A DNA stretch of 64,000 nucleotides from Brachybacterium massiliense (GTDB lineage: Bacteria; Actinomycetota; Actinomycetes; Actinomycetales; Dermabacteraceae), in contig NZ_FXXB01000008.1 in the NCBI RefSeq assembly GCF_900184245.1, forward strand, positions 620,001 through 684,000, read 5' to 3'. Positions 10,495 through 23,570 of this stretch are shown in pieces. The position numbers were made by a program, and so were the translations under genes. Each line of letters opens with the position of its first letter. Position 1 is the first letter of the stretch. The notes beneath the pieces are model-generated. The model ran no database searches and was not told where the DNA came from. It saw nothing but the letters and a program-made list of their open reading frames with translations.

Positions 10495-12522
10495 ATGTCC
10501 GAGACCACCGACCGCACGGGGCTGGCAGCCGGGGTGGGGCGCATCCCGATCATGGCGGTGCAGCCCGTCGTGGACGGCGGGAGGTTCCCGGCACGCTGCG
10601 TCGAGGGCGAGAGCGTGCAGGTCACCGCCAACGCCTTCCGCGAGGGGCACGACCGGATGGGCGTGCAGCTGGTGCTCACCGACCCCGACGGCGCCTCGCG
10701 GCGTCGGCCCCTGGAGCCGATCGAGCCCGGCCTGGACCTGTGGGCGACCACCATCCGCCCCGAGCGGACCGGCCGCTGGAGCTTCCGGATCGAGGCGTTC
10801 TCCGCCCCGTTCGAGACCTGGGCCCATGTGGCGGAGGTGAAGATCCCCGCGGGCCTCGACGTCGACCTGGTGTGCGCCGAGGGCGCCCTGGTGCTCGAGC
10901 GGATCCTCGCCGAGATCGAGGACGGCTCCCGCCCCGTCGCCGACGGCCCGGTGGTCAGCGCTGCGCTCGAGAGCCTGCGCTCCCCCGGCCTGTCCGCCTC
11001 CTCCCGCGTCGCTCCCGCGCTCGCCGCGGACCTGCGCGGCATCCTCGCCGAGCGCCCCCTGCGCGAGGGCGTGACCGTCTCGGACACCTACGTCCTGGAG
11101 GTCCAGCGCCGGCGAGCCCTGTACGGCTCGTGGTACGAGTTCTTCCCCCGCTCCGAGGGGGCGACCTTCGATCCGGAGCATGGCTGGACCTCGGGCACCT
11201 TCCGCACCGCGGCCCGCTCCCTGGACCGGATCGCCGCGATGGGCTTCGACGTCGCCTACCTCACCCCGATCCACCCGATCGGCACCACCCACCGCAAGGG
11301 CCGCAACAACAGCCTGGAGACCCAGCCCGGGGACCCCGGCTCCCCGTACGCGATCGGCGCGGCCGAGGGCGGGCATGAGGCGATCCACCCCGATCTGGGC
11401 ACGATGGAGGACTTCGACGCCTTCGTGGCCCGGGCGAAGGAGCTCGGGCTCGAGGTCGCGATGGACATCGCCCTGCAGTGCTCCCCCGATCATCCGTGGG
11501 TGAAGGAGCATCCCGAGTGGTTCGTGGTGCAGGCCGACGGCACGATCGCCTACGCCGAGAACCCGCCCAAGAAGTACCAGGACATCTACCCGCTGAGCTT
11601 CGACACCGACTACGAGGGCCTGTACGCCGCGGTGCGGGACATGCTCGAGCTGTGGGTCTCCCACGGGGTGACCCTGTTCCGGGTGGACAACCCCCACACC
11701 AAGCCCGTGCGGTTCTGGGAGGAGCTGCTGGCCGAGTTCGCCCGGAAGCATCCCGAGGTGATCTTCCTGGCCGAGGCGTTCACCCGGCCCACGATGATGC
11801 ACACCCTGGGCAAGGTGGGCTACCACCAGAGCTACACCTACTTCACCTGGCGCGAGAGCGCCGAGGAGCTGCGCGAGTACCTCGAGGAGCTGGTCGAGGC
11901 CGCGCCCTACATGCGGCCGAGCTTCTGGCCCACCACCCACGACATCCTCACTCCCTTCATGAGCACGGGCGGGCGCCGCGCGTTCGTGCTGCGCGCGATC
12001 CTGGCCGCCACCCTGGTGCCCACCTGGGGCATCTACAGCGGCTACGAGCTGGTCGAGGATGTCCCCCGGCCCGGGGCGCAGGAACAGATCGACAACGAGA
12101 AGTACGAGTACAAGCCCCGCGACTACGCCGGTGCGCTCGCCCGCGGTGAGAGCCTCGAGCCGCTGCTGGGCGCGCTCAACCGGATCCGCCGGGAGCATCC
12201 CGCGCTGCAGACCCTCACCACGATCCGCTTCCACCGGGCCGAGGACGAGCAGGTGCTGGTCTTCTCGAAGCATCTCGATGCCGCCGCCACCGGCACCGGC
12301 TCCCCGGACACCGTGCTGGTGGTCTCTCTGACCGCCCACGACCGCGACGCCTGGACCACCCTGCACCTGGACCTGGACGCGCTCGGCGTGGGCGAGTCCT
12401 TCGAGGTCGAGGACCTGCTGACCGGTGAACGCTTCAGCTGGGACCGCGATCCCTACGTGATCCTCAGCGCCGCCGACCGGCCCGCGCACATCCTGCGGAT
12501 CATCCACCCCGAGGAGAGCTGA
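10495..12522 (+). CDS. glgE: Alpha-1,4-glucan:maltose-1-phosphate maltosyltransferase GlgE
   Basis: A 675-residue GH13_3 enzyme that extends alpha-1,4-glucan with maltosyl units from maltose-1-phosphate, releasing phosphate. The N-terminal all-beta domain (residues 1-~100) precedes the barrel. The nucleophile is in RVDNPHTKP (D398) and the acid/base in LAEAFTRP (E427); HTKP is a hallmark of GlgE against ordinary amylases. Start ATG 10495 has AGGAGAGG upstream; TATCGT near 10424 could be a -10. glgB begins one base after its stop codon, so polymer extension and branching are co-translated. The maltose-1-phosphate source (TreS/Mak or GlgM) is not in this window. Confidence 0.95.
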   Translation: MSETTDRTGLAAGVGRIPIMAVQPVVDGGRFPARCVEGESVQVTANAFREGHDRMGVQLVLTDPDGASRRRPLEPIEPGLDLWATTIRPERTGRWSFRIEAFSAPFETWAHVAEVKIPAGLDVDLVCAEGALVLERILAEIEDGSRPVADGPVVSAALESLRSPGLSASSRVAPALAADLRGILAERPLREGVTVSDTYVLEVQRRRALYGSWYEFFPRSEGATFDPEHGWTSGTFRTAARSLDRIAAMGFDVAYLTPIHPIGTTHRKGRNNSLETQPGDPGSPYAIGAAEGGHEAIHPDLGTMEDFDAFVARAKELGLEVAMDIALQCSPDHPWVKEHPEWFVVQADGTIAYAENPPKKYQDIYPLSFDTDYEGLYAAVRDMLELWVSHGVTLFRVDNPHTKPVRFWEELLAEFARKHPEVIFLAEAFTRPTMMHTLGKVGYHQSYTYFTWRESAEELREYLEELVEAAPYMRPSFWPTTHDILTPFMSTGGRRAFVLRAILAATLVPTWGIYSGYELVEDVPRPGAQEQIDNEKYEYKPRDYAGALARGESLEPLLGALNRIRREHPALQTLTTIRFHRAEDEQVLVFSKHLDAAATGTGSPDTVLVVSLTAHDRDAWTTLHLDLDALGVGESFEVEDLLTGERFSWDRDPYVILSAADRPAHILRIIHPEES

Positions 12523-12523
12523 C

Positions 12524-14758
12524 ATGACGACGACTCCCGACCCCGCCGCCCGCCCATCGGGCCCGGTGATGCCGCTGGGCGAGCATGAGCTCGGTGCGAC
12601 CGCCACCGGCAGCCACCACGAGCCCCACTCGGTGCTCGGCGCGCACGAGTACGAGGGCGCGACGACGGTGCGCGCCCTCGCACCGCTCGCGCACGCCGTG
12701 GACGTGCTCCTGCCCGACGGCAGCCGCCACCCCATGGAGCACGAGTACGACGGCATCTGGGTGGCCTCGGTGCCGCAGACGGACCTGCCCTCCCACCGCC
12801 TCGGCGTGACCTGGTCCGAGGGGTCCGAGCCCGTCGTGCTCGAGAACCCCTACCGCTTCCTGCCCACCATCGGCGAGCTGGACCTGCACCTCATCCACGA
12901 GGGACGTCATGAGGAGCTGTGGCGGGCGCTGGGCTCCCATGTGCGGGCCGTGCACGGCGAGGGCGAGGGGGCGGAAGCCGTCGAGGGCACCTCCTTCGCC
13001 GTCTGGGCACCCAACGCCCGCGCGGTGCAGGTGGTCGGCTCGTTCAACGGCTGGGACGGCCGCCTGCATGCCATGCGCTCCCTGGGCGTCTCCGGCGTCT
13101 GGGAGCTGTTCGTCCCCGGCATCGGCGAAGGCGAGACCTACAAGTACCGGATCCTCGGCGCGGACAGCATCTGGCGGGACAAGGCCGATCCGATGGCCCG
13201 CTTCGCCGAGGTCCCGCCCGCGACCGGTTCCGTGGTCACCACCAGCACCTTCGAGTGGACCGACGAGCACTGGCTGGCCGAACGCGCCTCGCGCCAGCCG
13301 GTCTCCTCGCGGATGTCGATCTACGAGGTGCACCTGGCGAGCTGGCGGCCGGGGCTGGGCTACCGGGAGCTGGCCACCGAGCTGACCGACTATGTGCGCG
13401 AGATGGGCTTCACCCATGTGGAGTTCATGCCGGTGGCCGAGCATCCCTTCGGCGGCTCCTGGGGATACCAGGTCACCGGCTACTACGCCCCCACCTCCCG
13501 CCTGGGCAGCCCCGATGAGCTGCGGCACCTGATCGACACGCTGCACGGCGCGGGCATCGGCGTGATCATGGACTGGGTCCCCGCCCACTTCCCCAAGGAC
13601 GAGTGGGCGCTGGGCCGCTTCGACGGCACTCCCCTGTACGAGCACGCGGACCCGCGCCGCGGCGAGCACCCGGACTGGGGCACGTACATCTTCGACACCG
13701 GTCGCCACGAGGTGCGCAACTTCCTGGTCGCCAACGCCTGCTACTGGCTCGAGGAGTTCCACGTCGACGGCCTGCGGGTCGACGCGGTCGCCTCGATGCT
13801 CTACCGCGACTACTCGCGCGAGGACGGCCAGTGGGTGCCCAACCACCACGGCGGGCGCGAGGACCTCGAGAACATCGCCTTCCTCCAGGAGACCACCGCG
13901 ACCGCGTACAAGCGCGCCCCGGGCATCGTGATGATCGCCGAGGAGTCCACCTCGTTCCCCGGCGTCACCCGCCCCACCGACACCGGCGGGCTCGGGTTCG
14001 GCTTCAAATGGAACATGGGCTGGATGCATGACACCCTCGAGTACATCGGCGAGGACCCCGTGCACCGTCAGCACCGCCACGGCGAGCTCACCTTCTCGAT
14101 GGTCTACCAGTACTCCGAGAACTTCGTGCTGCCGCTGAGCCATGACGAGGTCGTCCATGGCAAGGGCTCCCTGCTGCGCAAGGCGCCCGGGGACGACTGG
14201 CAGCAGGCGGCGACGCTGCGCGCCTATCTCACCTTCCAGTGGACCCACCCCGGCAAGCAGCTGGTGTTCATGGGCACCGAGTTCGCGCAGGGCACCGAAT
14301 GGTCCGAGCAGGCGGGGCTGCCCTGGTGGCTGCTGGAGTACCCGCTGCACCGCGGCACCCAGCAGCTGGTGCGGGACCTCAACGGCCTGCAGGCCGAGTT
14401 CCCGGCCCTCTACCAGCGGGATCAGGATCCGGGCGGCTTCGAGTGGCTGATCGGTGATGACGCGGGCCGCAACCTGCTGTCCTTCGTGCGGCGCGACGAG
14501 GCCGGCGACCCGGTGGTCGCGGTGGTCAACTTCTCCGCCCAGCCCTGGCACGAGTACCGCATCCCGCTGCCCGAGGGCGGGGTCTGGCTCGAGGTGCTGA
14601 ACTCCGACGCCCCCGTCTACGGCGGCAGCGGGGTGGGCAACCTCGGCCGGGTGCATGCCGAGAAGCTGCCCCAGCACGGCCGGGAGCACTCGGTGCGCCT
14701 GTCGGTGCCGCCGCTGGGCGCGGTGCTGCTGGTGCCCGAGCGCCTGCGCGAGCGCTGA
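12524..14758 (+). CDS. glgB: 1,4-alpha-glucan branching enzyme GlgB
   Basis: A 744-residue GH13_9 enzyme that cuts alpha-1,4 chains and rejoins them as alpha-1,6 branches. It has two N-terminal CBM48-like domains (about 25-115 and 130-230), a barrel with nucleophile in [10 protein letters not shown] (D420) and acid/base in IAEESTS (E473), and a C-terminal beta sandwich. ATG 12524 lies 1 bp after glgE, so expression is coupled to it. A strong hairpin at 14767-14796 follows. The glgE-glgB pair is the core of the actinobacterial GlgE glucan pathway. Confidence 0.96.
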   Translation: MTTTPDPAARPSGPVMPLGEHELGATATGSHHEPHSVLGAHEYEGATTVRALAPLAHAVDVLLPDGSRHPMEHEYDGIWVASVPQTDLPSHRLGVTWSEGSEPVVLENPYRFLPTIGELDLHLIHEGRHEELWRALGSHVRAVHGEGEGAEAVEGTSFAVWAPNARAVQVVGSFNGWDGRLHAMRSLGVSGVWELFVPGIGEGETYKYRILGADSIWRDKADPMARFAEVPPATGSVVTTSTFEWTDEHWLAERASRQPVSSRMSIYEVHLASWRPGLGYRELATELTDYVREMGFTHVEFMPVAEHPFGGSWGYQVTGYYAPTSRLGSPDELRHLIDTLHGAGIGVIMDWVPAHFPKDEWALGRFDGTPLYEHADPRRGEHPDWGTYIFDTGRHEVRNFLVANACYWLEEFHVDGLRVDAVASMLYRDYSREDGQWVPNHHGGREDLENIAFLQETTATAYKRAPGIVMIAEESTSFPGVTRPTDTGGLGFGFKWNMGWMHDTLEYIGEDPVHRQHRHGELTFSMVYQYSENFVLPLSHDEVVHGKGSLLRKAPGDDWQQAATLRAYLTFQWTHPGKQLVFMGTEFAQGTEWSEQAGLPWWLLEYPLHRGTQQLVRDLNGLQAEFPALYQRDQDPGGFEWLIGDDAGRNLLSFVRRDEAGDPVVAVVNFSAQPWHEYRIPLPEGGVWLEVLNSDAPVYGGSGVGNLGRVHAEKLPQHGREHSVRLSVPPLGAVLLVPERLRER

Positions 14759-14766
14759 GCCGGCGT

Positions 14767-14796
14767 GCGGGACCCGGGGAGGTGCCCGGGTCCCGC
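14767..14796. terminator. Bidirectional hairpin between glgB and the convergent thioredoxin/TPR gene
   Basis: A perfect 12-bp GC stem (GCGGGACCCGGG with its complement) around a 6-nt loop, placed between two convergent stop codons. There is no U-tract, which is common for actinobacterial hairpin terminators. Confidence 0.75.
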
Positions 14797-14813
14797 GCCT
14801 CGAGCCGGGGCTC

Positions 14814-15716
14814 TCAGTACAGGAGGTTCGCCAGGCGCTTGCGGGCCGGGCCGACGCGCGGATCGTCGGCGCCGGCGACCTCGAACAGCTCGAGCAGCCG
14901 CGTGCGCACCGCGTTCTTGGTCTCCTGGTCGGCGCCGCGCAGCAGATCCAGCAGGCGGCCGAAGGCATCCTCGACGTGCCCGCCGAGCATGTCGAGATCG
15001 GCGACCAGCAGCTGGGCGTCCAGGTCGCCGGGGTTCTGCGCGGCGGCCTCTCGGGAGGCGGCGAGGTCGGCGTCGCGGGTGCGGCGCATCAGGCTGACGG
15101 TCGCCAGGCCCGCCTTCGCCTCGGCATCGGCCGGGGACTCCTGCAGCTGCTTCTCGTAGGCGGCGACCGCGGAGTCGAGGTCGCCCTTCTCGATCGCCTC
15201 GTAGGCCTCGGCGATCAGCGGCGGCAGCGGCTCCTCCGCCGGCGCCTGCTCCTGGACCGGGCCGCCGGAGACGTCCATGCCCTGCTGACGCGCCACCTCG
15301 AGCACCTGGGTGACGAGGTTGTCGATCTCCGCGTCCGGCAGCACGGACTGCACGATCGGCTGGATCTGGCCCTGGATCAGCAGCAGCAGGGTGGGCAGCT
15401 GCTGGACGCGCAGCGCCCCGGCGACCCGCTGCTGGGTGTCGGCATCCACGACCGCGAGCCGCAGCGCCCCGTGCTGCGCGTCCACAGCGCGGCGCAGCGA
15501 GGCCAGGAACGCCTCGCCCTCGGGCACTCGGGCGCTCGTGACCAGGAGCAGGGTGGCCACCTGCTGGGAGTCGGCGATCAGCTGCTCGAGGCCCTGCTCG
15601 GTGACGGCGACCTCATGGGCCGAGGGGGTGCCGCCGGTGGCGGAGCCTCCGCCGGCCGGGGCGCCGGCGGGCTGCTTCAGGGCGGCCAGATCGATCATTC
15701 CGTACGGGTCGGTCAC
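14814..15716 (-). CDS. Thioredoxin-fold protein with C-terminal TPR region (YbbN/CnoX-like)
   Basis: A 300-residue protein. The N-terminal ~50-140 region has the thioredoxin fold pattern (LLLVTSARVPEGEAFLASLRRAVDAQ, then VAGALRVQQLPTLLLL with the cis-Pro), but the CxxC is absent, so it cannot be a disulfide reductase. The C-terminal half contains tetratricopeptide-like repeats (IAEAYEAIEKGDLDSAVAAYEKQL). This layout matches YbbN/CnoX, a chaperone-like holdase that helps client proteins reach GroEL or DnaK. The equivalent gene also lies near glgB and glgE in mycobacteria. It is convergent with glgB and apparently monocistronic. Confidence 0.85.
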   Translation of the reverse strand: MTDPYGMIDLAALKQPAGAPAGGGSATGGTPSAHEVAVTEQGLEQLIADSQQVATLLLVTSARVPEGEAFLASLRRAVDAQHGALRLAVVDADTQQRVAGALRVQQLPTLLLLIQGQIQPIVQSVLPDAEIDNLVTQVLEVARQQGMDVSGGPVQEQAPAEEPLPPLIAEAYEAIEKGDLDSAVAAYEKQLQESPADAEAKAGLATVSLMRRTRDADLAASREAAAQNPGDLDAQLLVADLDMLGGHVEDAFGRLLDLLRGADQETKNAVRTRLLELFEVAGADDPRVGPARKRLANLLY

Positions 15717-15791
15717 GGGTGAACTCCTTCGATGACTGCGGGACGGGCCCAGTCTAGGGAGTCCGGCCGAGGATCGGTTGCGCGGGTGCGC

Positions 15792-16883
15792 TCACTCCCC
15801 CGAGGCGTCCAGGGCGGTCTGGGTGGCGCCGATCGGCTGGACCTTGCCGGAGGAGTCCTTCGGCGGGATGTACAGCGCGACGTGGGTGCCGAAGGAGCGC
15901 ACGTACTCGGAGCTGAACTCCCGCTCCCCGATCACCTTGGTGTACTTGTTGTCCTCGGCGTAGCGCATGGTGGCGCCGTCCTTGATGGCGACCCTGCGGC
16001 TCGAGCGCAGCGTGCCCATCACGATCGCGCCGCCGTCATCGGTGCGCAGGCCCGCGAACTCGTCCTCGTCGACCTTGTAGGTCTCCTTGATGGTGGCGGC
16101 CTCGTCGCGCTCCACCCCGGCGTTGAGCTCGCGGCGCTCGGTGGCGATGCGCTCGTGGGTGACGGTCTGGAAGGGGTTGTCCGCCAGCAGATCGTCCGGG
16201 TCCTCGTTGTTGCCGCTGGTGAGCACGTTCGCGTAGAGGGACAGGGCCTTCGCCGGGGTCATCAGCAGATCCTCCGTCTCCCGGGTGACCTGCTCCGCGC
16301 CGACCAGCTCGTTGGCGACCATCGGCATCTCGATGCCCACGGCCTGCTGCGCCCAGCCCCAGCAGGTGTAGGGCGACTTCGCGTCCTTCTGCTGCATGAC
16401 CACGAAGTAGGGCACGCCCTCCTCCTCCACGGAGTCCTCGACCAGCGCGATCGCGGTGCGGGGGAACTCCGCAGTGACGGAGGTCATCGGGACGATCAGC
16501 TCGCTGCCGGGGGTGCGGAGGTCCTCGGCCCACTCCTCGGCCTTGTCGATCATCGCGTAGGCCGCCTTGCGGAAGTCCGCGGCGGAGCCGCTGACGCGGG
16601 GGGCGAGTTCCTCGACGTCGCGCGCCTCGTCCGCCGCGACCACGGCGGCGTGGATCTCCGGCACGATCCGGGCGAACTGCTCGGTGGTCTGCACCGGGGT
16701 GGGCTCCTCGTGGGGCCGGCCGGTGGACGGGGCGGGCGGCGGCTCCACCTCGGAGCTGCAGGCCGCGAGCACGCCGCTGGTGAGGAGGGTGCCGGCTCCC
16801 AGCAGGAGTCCGCGGCGGTCCAGGGAACGGCTCATCGTGGTGGTGTCCTTCCGCGCCGGCCGGCGCAGCTCGTGGCGGGTCAT
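15792..16883 (-). CDS. Putative secreted lipoprotein, second gene of a two-gene unit
   Basis: A 363-residue protein with a lipoprotein signal: an arginine-rich n-region (DRRGLLLGAG), a hydrophobic core and lipobox LAAC, followed by a Pro/Glu-rich linker. The rest is a soluble extracytoplasmic domain with no motif recognised. ATG 16883 overlaps the upstream stop by 4 bp and has GAGGAG six bases before it; ATG 16835 (MSRSLDRR) is a possible shorter start that gives a more usual signal peptide. The tight pairing with the membrane protein gene 16880-18079 suggests both act together at the cell surface. The function is unknown. Confidence 0.75.
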   Translation of the reverse strand: MTRHELRRPARKDTTTMSRSLDRRGLLLGAGTLLTSGVLAACSSEVEPPPAPSTGRPHEEPTPVQTTEQFARIVPEIHAAVVAADEARDVEELAPRVSGSAADFRKAAYAMIDKAEEWAEDLRTPGSELIVPMTSVTAEFPRTAIALVEDSVEEEGVPYFVVMQQKDAKSPYTCWGWAQQAVGIEMPMVANELVGAEQVTRETEDLLMTPAKALSLYANVLTSGNNEDPDDLLADNPFQTVTHERIATERRELNAGVERDEAATIKETYKVDEDEFAGLRTDDGGAIVMGTLRSSRRVAIKDGATMRYAEDNKYTKVIGEREFSSEYVRSFGTHVALYIPPKDSSGKVQPIGATQTALDASGE

Positions 16884-18079
16884 CGGCGCTCCTCGTCATC
16901 CCCGAACAGGCGCACGGGCGCGCCCGGCTCCTCCTGCGGAGCGTCCTCGAGGCTGCTCTCCTGCGCGGTCTCGTCGTGCGCGGCATCGTCTGTGCCGGTG
17001 TCGTCCGTCGCGGTGTCGACGGTCGCGGTGTCGTCCGTGGCGGTGTCGTCCGTGGTGGCGTCATCCGTCGCGGCGGGCTCGTCCGACGGTCCGTCGGCCG
17101 AGCTCTCGTCGGCCGCACCCTCGTCTGCCTCGGGGGCGGTGGGCTCCCCGAGCGACCAGACGCTCTGCTCGCGCACGGGCTGCGCGGGGGCGCCGAAGAG
17201 GTCGTCGAGGTCGTCGCGAGAGGTCTCGGGCTCGGTGGGATCGGATTCCTCCACCCGTTCGAGCTGCTCCGTCCGCTCGGCCTGCACCGTGTGCCCGGCC
17301 TGTGCCGCGTGCTCGGTCTCTGCCTCGTCCTGTGCGGCGAGAGCACCGGCGCCGACGGCGCCTGCTCCGGCGGCCCCTGCGCCGGCGGCGGCGGACTGCG
17401 CGGGAAGCTGCTCCGTCTCGTCGTGTACGGGCGGCTCCTCGTCCTCGACGCGGCGACGGCCGCCGCCGAGCGAGACCACCAGCAGCACCAGGCCGATCAC
17501 GGCGATCGCGGCGCCGCCGGCGTAGGCGAAGGGCACCCACTCGTTCTCGGCGTCCACGGGCCAGGTGATCGAGACGGTGTCGGCGCCCGGCGCGGTGCCG
17601 TCGGTGACCAGCAGGATCGCGCGGTAGGGCTGCGCGTTGTCCCCGTGCTCACCGGCCCAGAAGTCAGCGACCTGGAAGGTGTACGGGCTGGGCTGCGTCT
17701 CGACGGAGCGCCACAGGTCCGAGCTGGTGGGCGAGGAGATCTCCTCGGCCCCGTCGGCGTTGACCTCCTGGGTGGACAGGGTGGTCCAGTCGCTGGCCCC
17801 GGTGATGCGGGTGTAGCGGGTGTCCTCGAGGTAGGCCTCGATGTCGCCATTGGAGGCAGTGATCAGCGAGACGTCCGAGGCGCCCTCGATGGAGACCTGC
17901 CCCTCGGAGCCGCCCACGTAGAGCACGCCCGGGTCGATGACCACGGCCGAGCCGGGATCCTCGAGAGCGACCGTGGCGGTGGTCTCGGTCTCAGGGGCCC
18001 AGGTGGTCTCTCCCAGGCGGCCCAGCACGAGTCCGACGACTCCGATCAGGACCAGCACGATTGCCAGCGCTCGTTGCAC
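16880..18079 (-). CDS. Two-pass membrane protein with extracytoplasmic domain and repetitive acidic tail
   Basis: A 399-residue protein. One membrane helix at the N-terminus (about 5-22), an extracytoplasmic domain to about residue 180, a second helix (about 185-207), then a long cytoplasmic tail that is Ala/Glu/Asp/Thr-rich. The tail includes TDDTA-like pentapeptide repeats encoded by a 15-bp tandem array. The start is GTG 18079 (VQRALAIVL), with AAGGAG 9 nt upstream; the frame further upstream lacks signals. Its stop overlaps the lipoprotein gene by 4 bp. No family is recognised with confidence. Confidence 0.75.
   Translation of the reverse strand: MQRALAIVLVLIGVVGLVLGRLGETTWAPETETTATVALEDPGSAVVIDPGVLYVGGSEGQVSIEGASDVSLITASNGDIEAYLEDTRYTRITGASDWTTLSTQEVNADGAEEISSPTSSDLWRSVETQPSPYTFQVADFWAGEHGDNAQPYRAILLVTDGTAPGADTVSITWPVDAENEWVPFAYAGGAAIAVIGLVLLVVSLGGGRRRVEDEEPPVHDETEQLPAQSAAAGAGAAGAGAVGAGALAAQDEAETEHAAQAGHTVQAERTEQLERVEESDPTEPETSRDDLDDLFGAPAQPVREQSVWSLGEPTAPEADEGAADESSADGPSDEPAATDDATTDDTATDDTATVDTATDDTGTDDAAHDETAQESSLEDAPQEEPGAPVRLFGDDEERR
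16983..17072. repeat. 15-bp minisatellite inside the membrane-protein tail (about six units)
   Basis: Six consecutive 15-bp units, the first more diverged, with a consensus near GTGTCGTCCGTSGCG on the plus strand. Being a multiple of three, unit changes keep the frame and only alter the number of TDDTA-like pentapeptides in the encoded tail. Confidence 0.8.
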
Positions 18080-18264
18080 GGTAGGAAGCTCCTTCGAGGT
18101 GGCCCGGGGCTCCGCCCGGACGGGGTGACCAGCCCACGATACGAGCGGCCCTCGGTCCAGAACAGGCCCTAGTGAGCATGTGCACCTGGGTAAAGCAGTT
18201 CTCATGAACGTCTCATCGTCCTCTCATCCCGCAGGTCGCAGCGGCTCCGAGGCCTCCGGTGTCG

Positions 18265-18270
18265 TAGGGT
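18265..18270 (+). promoter_or_regulatory. Candidate -10 element (TAGGGT) for nucS, leaderless arrangement
   Basis: TAGGGT ends exactly 6 nt before the nucS GTG at 18277, with no Shine-Dalgarno in between. This implies a transcript that starts at or next to the start codon. Confidence 0.5.
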
Positions 18271-18276
18271 GGCCGG

Positions 18277-18984
18277 GTGCGTCTTGTTGTTGCTCGTTGC
18301 TCCGTCGACTACACCGGTCGACTCACCGCCCATCTCCCGCTGGCTCCTCGGCTGCTGATCATCAAGGCCGACGGCAGCGTGCTGATCCATTCCGACGGGG
18401 GCAGCTACAAGCCCCTGAACTGGATGAGCCCGCCGTGCACGCTGACCACCTCGCGGCGCGGCGATGACGAGGTGGCGGAGGATCCCGAGGGCGAGTGGAT
18501 CGAGCAGTGGGATGTGGTCCACGACAAGTCCGGCGACCGGCTGCGGGTGCGCCTGCACGAGGTCTTCGAGGACTCCTCCCATGAGCTCGGCGTGGATCCC
18601 GGCCTGCAGAAGGACGGCGTCGAGGCGCACCTGCAGGCGCTGCTCGCCGAGAACATCGAGACCCTCGGTGACGGCTGGTCGCTGGTGCGGCGCGAGTACT
18701 TCACCGCGATCGGTCCGGTGGACATCCTGGCCAAGGATCCCGAGGGCGGATCGGTCGCGATCGAGATCAAGCGGCGCGGCGAGATCGACGGCGTCGAGCA
18801 GCTGACCCGGTATCTCGAGCTGCTCAACCGCGATCCGCTGCTGGCCCCGGTGCGCGGCATCTTCGCCGCCCAGGCCATCAAGCCCCAGGCGCGCGTGCTC
18901 GCGACCGATCGCGGCATCGACTGCGTGACCCTGGACTACGACGCGCTGCGCGGCATCGACGATGCCGAGTCCCGCCTGTTCTGA
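18277..18984 (+). CDS. nucS: Endonuclease NucS/EndoMS (non-canonical mismatch repair)
   Basis: A 235-residue protein beginning [20 protein letters not shown], the typical actinobacterial NucS start. The N-terminal half is the DNA-binding/dimerisation domain and the C-terminal half a RecB-like nuclease domain ([27 protein letters not shown]). It ends in SRLF, which resembles the beta-clamp binding tail. NucS cuts both strands at mismatches and replaces MutS/MutL in most actinobacteria. The start is GTG 18277. It is divergent from the membrane-protein unit and is followed 43 bp later by nagA. Confidence 0.94.
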   Translation: MRLVVARCSVDYTGRLTAHLPLAPRLLIIKADGSVLIHSDGGSYKPLNWMSPPCTLTTSRRGDDEVAEDPEGEWIEQWDVVHDKSGDRLRVRLHEVFEDSSHELGVDPGLQKDGVEAHLQALLAENIETLGDGWSLVRREYFTAIGPVDILAKDPEGGSVAIEIKRRGEIDGVEQLTRYLELLNRDPLLAPVRGIFAAQAIKPQARVLATDRGIDCVTLDYDALRGIDDAESRLF

Positions 18985-19027
18985 GCATCCCGCGGGCCCC
19001 GCGCCCCTTCCGCGACCTGGAGAGACA

Positions 19028-20248
19028 ATGACCGTCCCCGCCTCCCCCGCCCTCACGGCCGAGCTGGCCCTGCGCGGCACCGCTGTGCTCCCCCAGGGGC
19101 TGGTGCCCGATGCGCTGGTGCTGATCGGAGGCGAGGACATCCTCTGGGCCGGTCCCATCTCCCAGGCCCCGGAGTACAGTTCGGCAGCGCAGATCACTCA
19201 TGAGGGACTGATCCTCCCAGGCCTGGTGGACCTGCACTGCCATGGCGGCGGCGGGGCGTCCTTCCCGGACGCGACCGGTCTCGAGGACATGCTCACCGCG
19301 GTCGCCGAGCATCGCCGCCACGGCACCACGAGCCTGGTCGCCTCGCTCGTGACCGCTGACGCCGACACCCTGCGCTCACGGGTGAGCGACCTCGCGCGTC
19401 TCGCAGCCGACGGGGAGATCGCCGCGATCCATCTCGAGGGGCCGTTCCTCTCCGTCGAGCGCCGCGGCGCCCAGAATCCCGAGCACATCACCGCCGGGGA
19501 CGCGGAGCTCGTGCGCGAGCTCGCCGACCTCGCGGGCGGGGCGCTGGCCACCATGACCGTCGCCCCGGAGACGGAGCACGCCGACGCCGTGCTCGCGGCC
19601 CTTGCCGAGGCGGGCGCGGTCCCCTCGCTCGGGCACACCGACGGCAGCAGCGCCCAGATGACCCGTGCGGTGGGGCTGTCCCTCGAGGCGCTGCGCAGTG
19701 CACGCGGACGCTCGGCGCGACCCACCGCCACCCACCTGTTCAACGGGATGCGCCCGATCCATCACCGGGACCCGGGCCCGGCGCTCGCCGCCCTGGATGC
19801 CGCGGCGCGCGGTGAGCTGGTGGTCGAGGTGATCGCCGACGGCGTGCACCTCGATGCCCGCACCGTCGCGCATGTGTTCTCCCTCGCCTCCGAGGACGCC
19901 GTGGTGCTGGTGACCGATGCGATGGCGGCTGCGGGGATGCCGGACGGCCAGTACCGGCTGGGCTCGCTGGATGTGACGGTCCGGTCCGGGATCGCGACCC
20001 TCACCGGGGGCACCGCGATCGCCGGCGGCACCGCCCATCTGCTGGACGTGGTGCGCTTCGCCGTCGAGGAGGCGGGGGTGGATCTCGTGCGCGCGGTGCG
20101 CGCGGCCTCGAGCACCCCGGCGCAGGTGCTCGGGATGCAGGATCGGATCGGGTCCCTCGCCGCGGGCCGGCGCGCGGACGCGGTGCTGGTCAATGCGCAG
20201 CTGGCCCCGGTCTCGGTGCTGCGGGCGGGCTCGTTCCTCACGGAGTGA
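19028..20248 (+). CDS. nagA: N-acetylglucosamine-6-phosphate deacetylase
   Basis: A 406-residue amidohydrolase-fold enzyme that converts GlcNAc-6-P to glucosamine-6-P and acetate, in amino-sugar use and cell-wall recycling. Metal and substrate motifs are present in order: LVDLHCHGG, AIHLEGPFL, SLGHTDGSS, THLFNGM and LVTDAMAAAG. The start is ATG 19028, with GGAGAG upstream. No nagB or PTS gene is adjacent. It converges with the DUF2550 gene that ends the ATP synthase cluster. Confidence 0.93.
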   Translation: MTVPASPALTAELALRGTAVLPQGLVPDALVLIGGEDILWAGPISQAPEYSSAAQITHEGLILPGLVDLHCHGGGGASFPDATGLEDMLTAVAEHRRHGTTSLVASLVTADADTLRSRVSDLARLAADGEIAAIHLEGPFLSVERRGAQNPEHITAGDAELVRELADLAGGALATMTVAPETEHADAVLAALAEAGAVPSLGHTDGSSAQMTRAVGLSLEALRSARGRSARPTATHLFNGMRPIHHRDPGPALAALDAAARGELVVEVIADGVHLDARTVAHVFSLASEDAVVLVTDAMAAAGMPDGQYRLGSLDVTVRSGIATLTGGTAIAGGTAHLLDVVRFAVEEAGVDLVRAVRAASSTPAQVLGMQDRIGSLAAGRRADAVLVNAQLAPVSVLRAGSFLTE

Positions 20249-20321
20249 TCCCGGAGCTCGCGCGGCCCGGCGGCAGGGCCCGGTGACAGGGTGCGCCGTC
20301 CAGTGTGTCGCGAGGAGGGCG

Positions 20322-20762
20322 TCAGTCGGCGTCGCCGAGCACCATGCCGGTGGGAGCCGCCTCCAGCCAGGAGTTCAGCGCGGCCCCGGAGACCAGGTCG
20401 ACGATCGCGCTGATCTCCCGCTCGCCACGGAGGCTGAACTCGAGCAGATAGCTGTCCTCCGCCCCCTCGATCTGGGCGGGCAGGCGACGACGGGAGACGT
20501 CCAGGATGTCCGCCCGTCGGATCACCACCTCGGGCCGCAGGCTCACCGAGAACGCCTTGAACCAGCGCAGGCGGTCGTTGCTGAAGCGCATCAGCCCGTG
20601 CTGCCAGCTCGCGCCGCCCACCAGGCCGCGCCGCTGCATGGTGCACTCGAAGGCTCCGCGGCGACGAGCGACCACCAGCTGGCGGAGCACCACCATCACC
20701 GCCGCCACGACGAAGAGCATCCCGATCCCCAGGACGAGGATCGGGATGCTCAGATCGGTCAT
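20322..20762 (-). CDS. DUF2550 membrane protein, last gene of the atp cluster
   Basis: A 146-residue protein with one N-terminal membrane helix (about 6-27) followed by a basic cytoplasmic domain (RRGAFECTMQRRG..WQHGLMRFSNDRLRWF). DUF2550 proteins follow atpC in many actinobacteria; the function is unknown. It lies 18 bp downstream of atpC and is probably part of the same transcript. Confidence 0.85.
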   Translation of the reverse strand: MTDLSIPILVLGIGMLFVVAAVMVVLRQLVVARRRGAFECTMQRRGLVGGASWQHGLMRFSNDRLRWFKAFSVSLRPEVVIRRADILDVSRRRLPAQIEGAEDSYLLEFSLRGEREISAIVDLVSGAALNSWLEAAPTGMVLGDAD

Positions 20763-20780
20763 GGTCGCGGCGCGGGCGCG

Positions 20781-23498
<2,718 letters not shown>

Positions 23499-23570
23499 GT
23501 CTCTCCTCGTGCGGGGTGGATGCGTCCGGGCGGTGGGCCGCCGCCTCCTCGGAGGCGGCGGCATCTCGCA

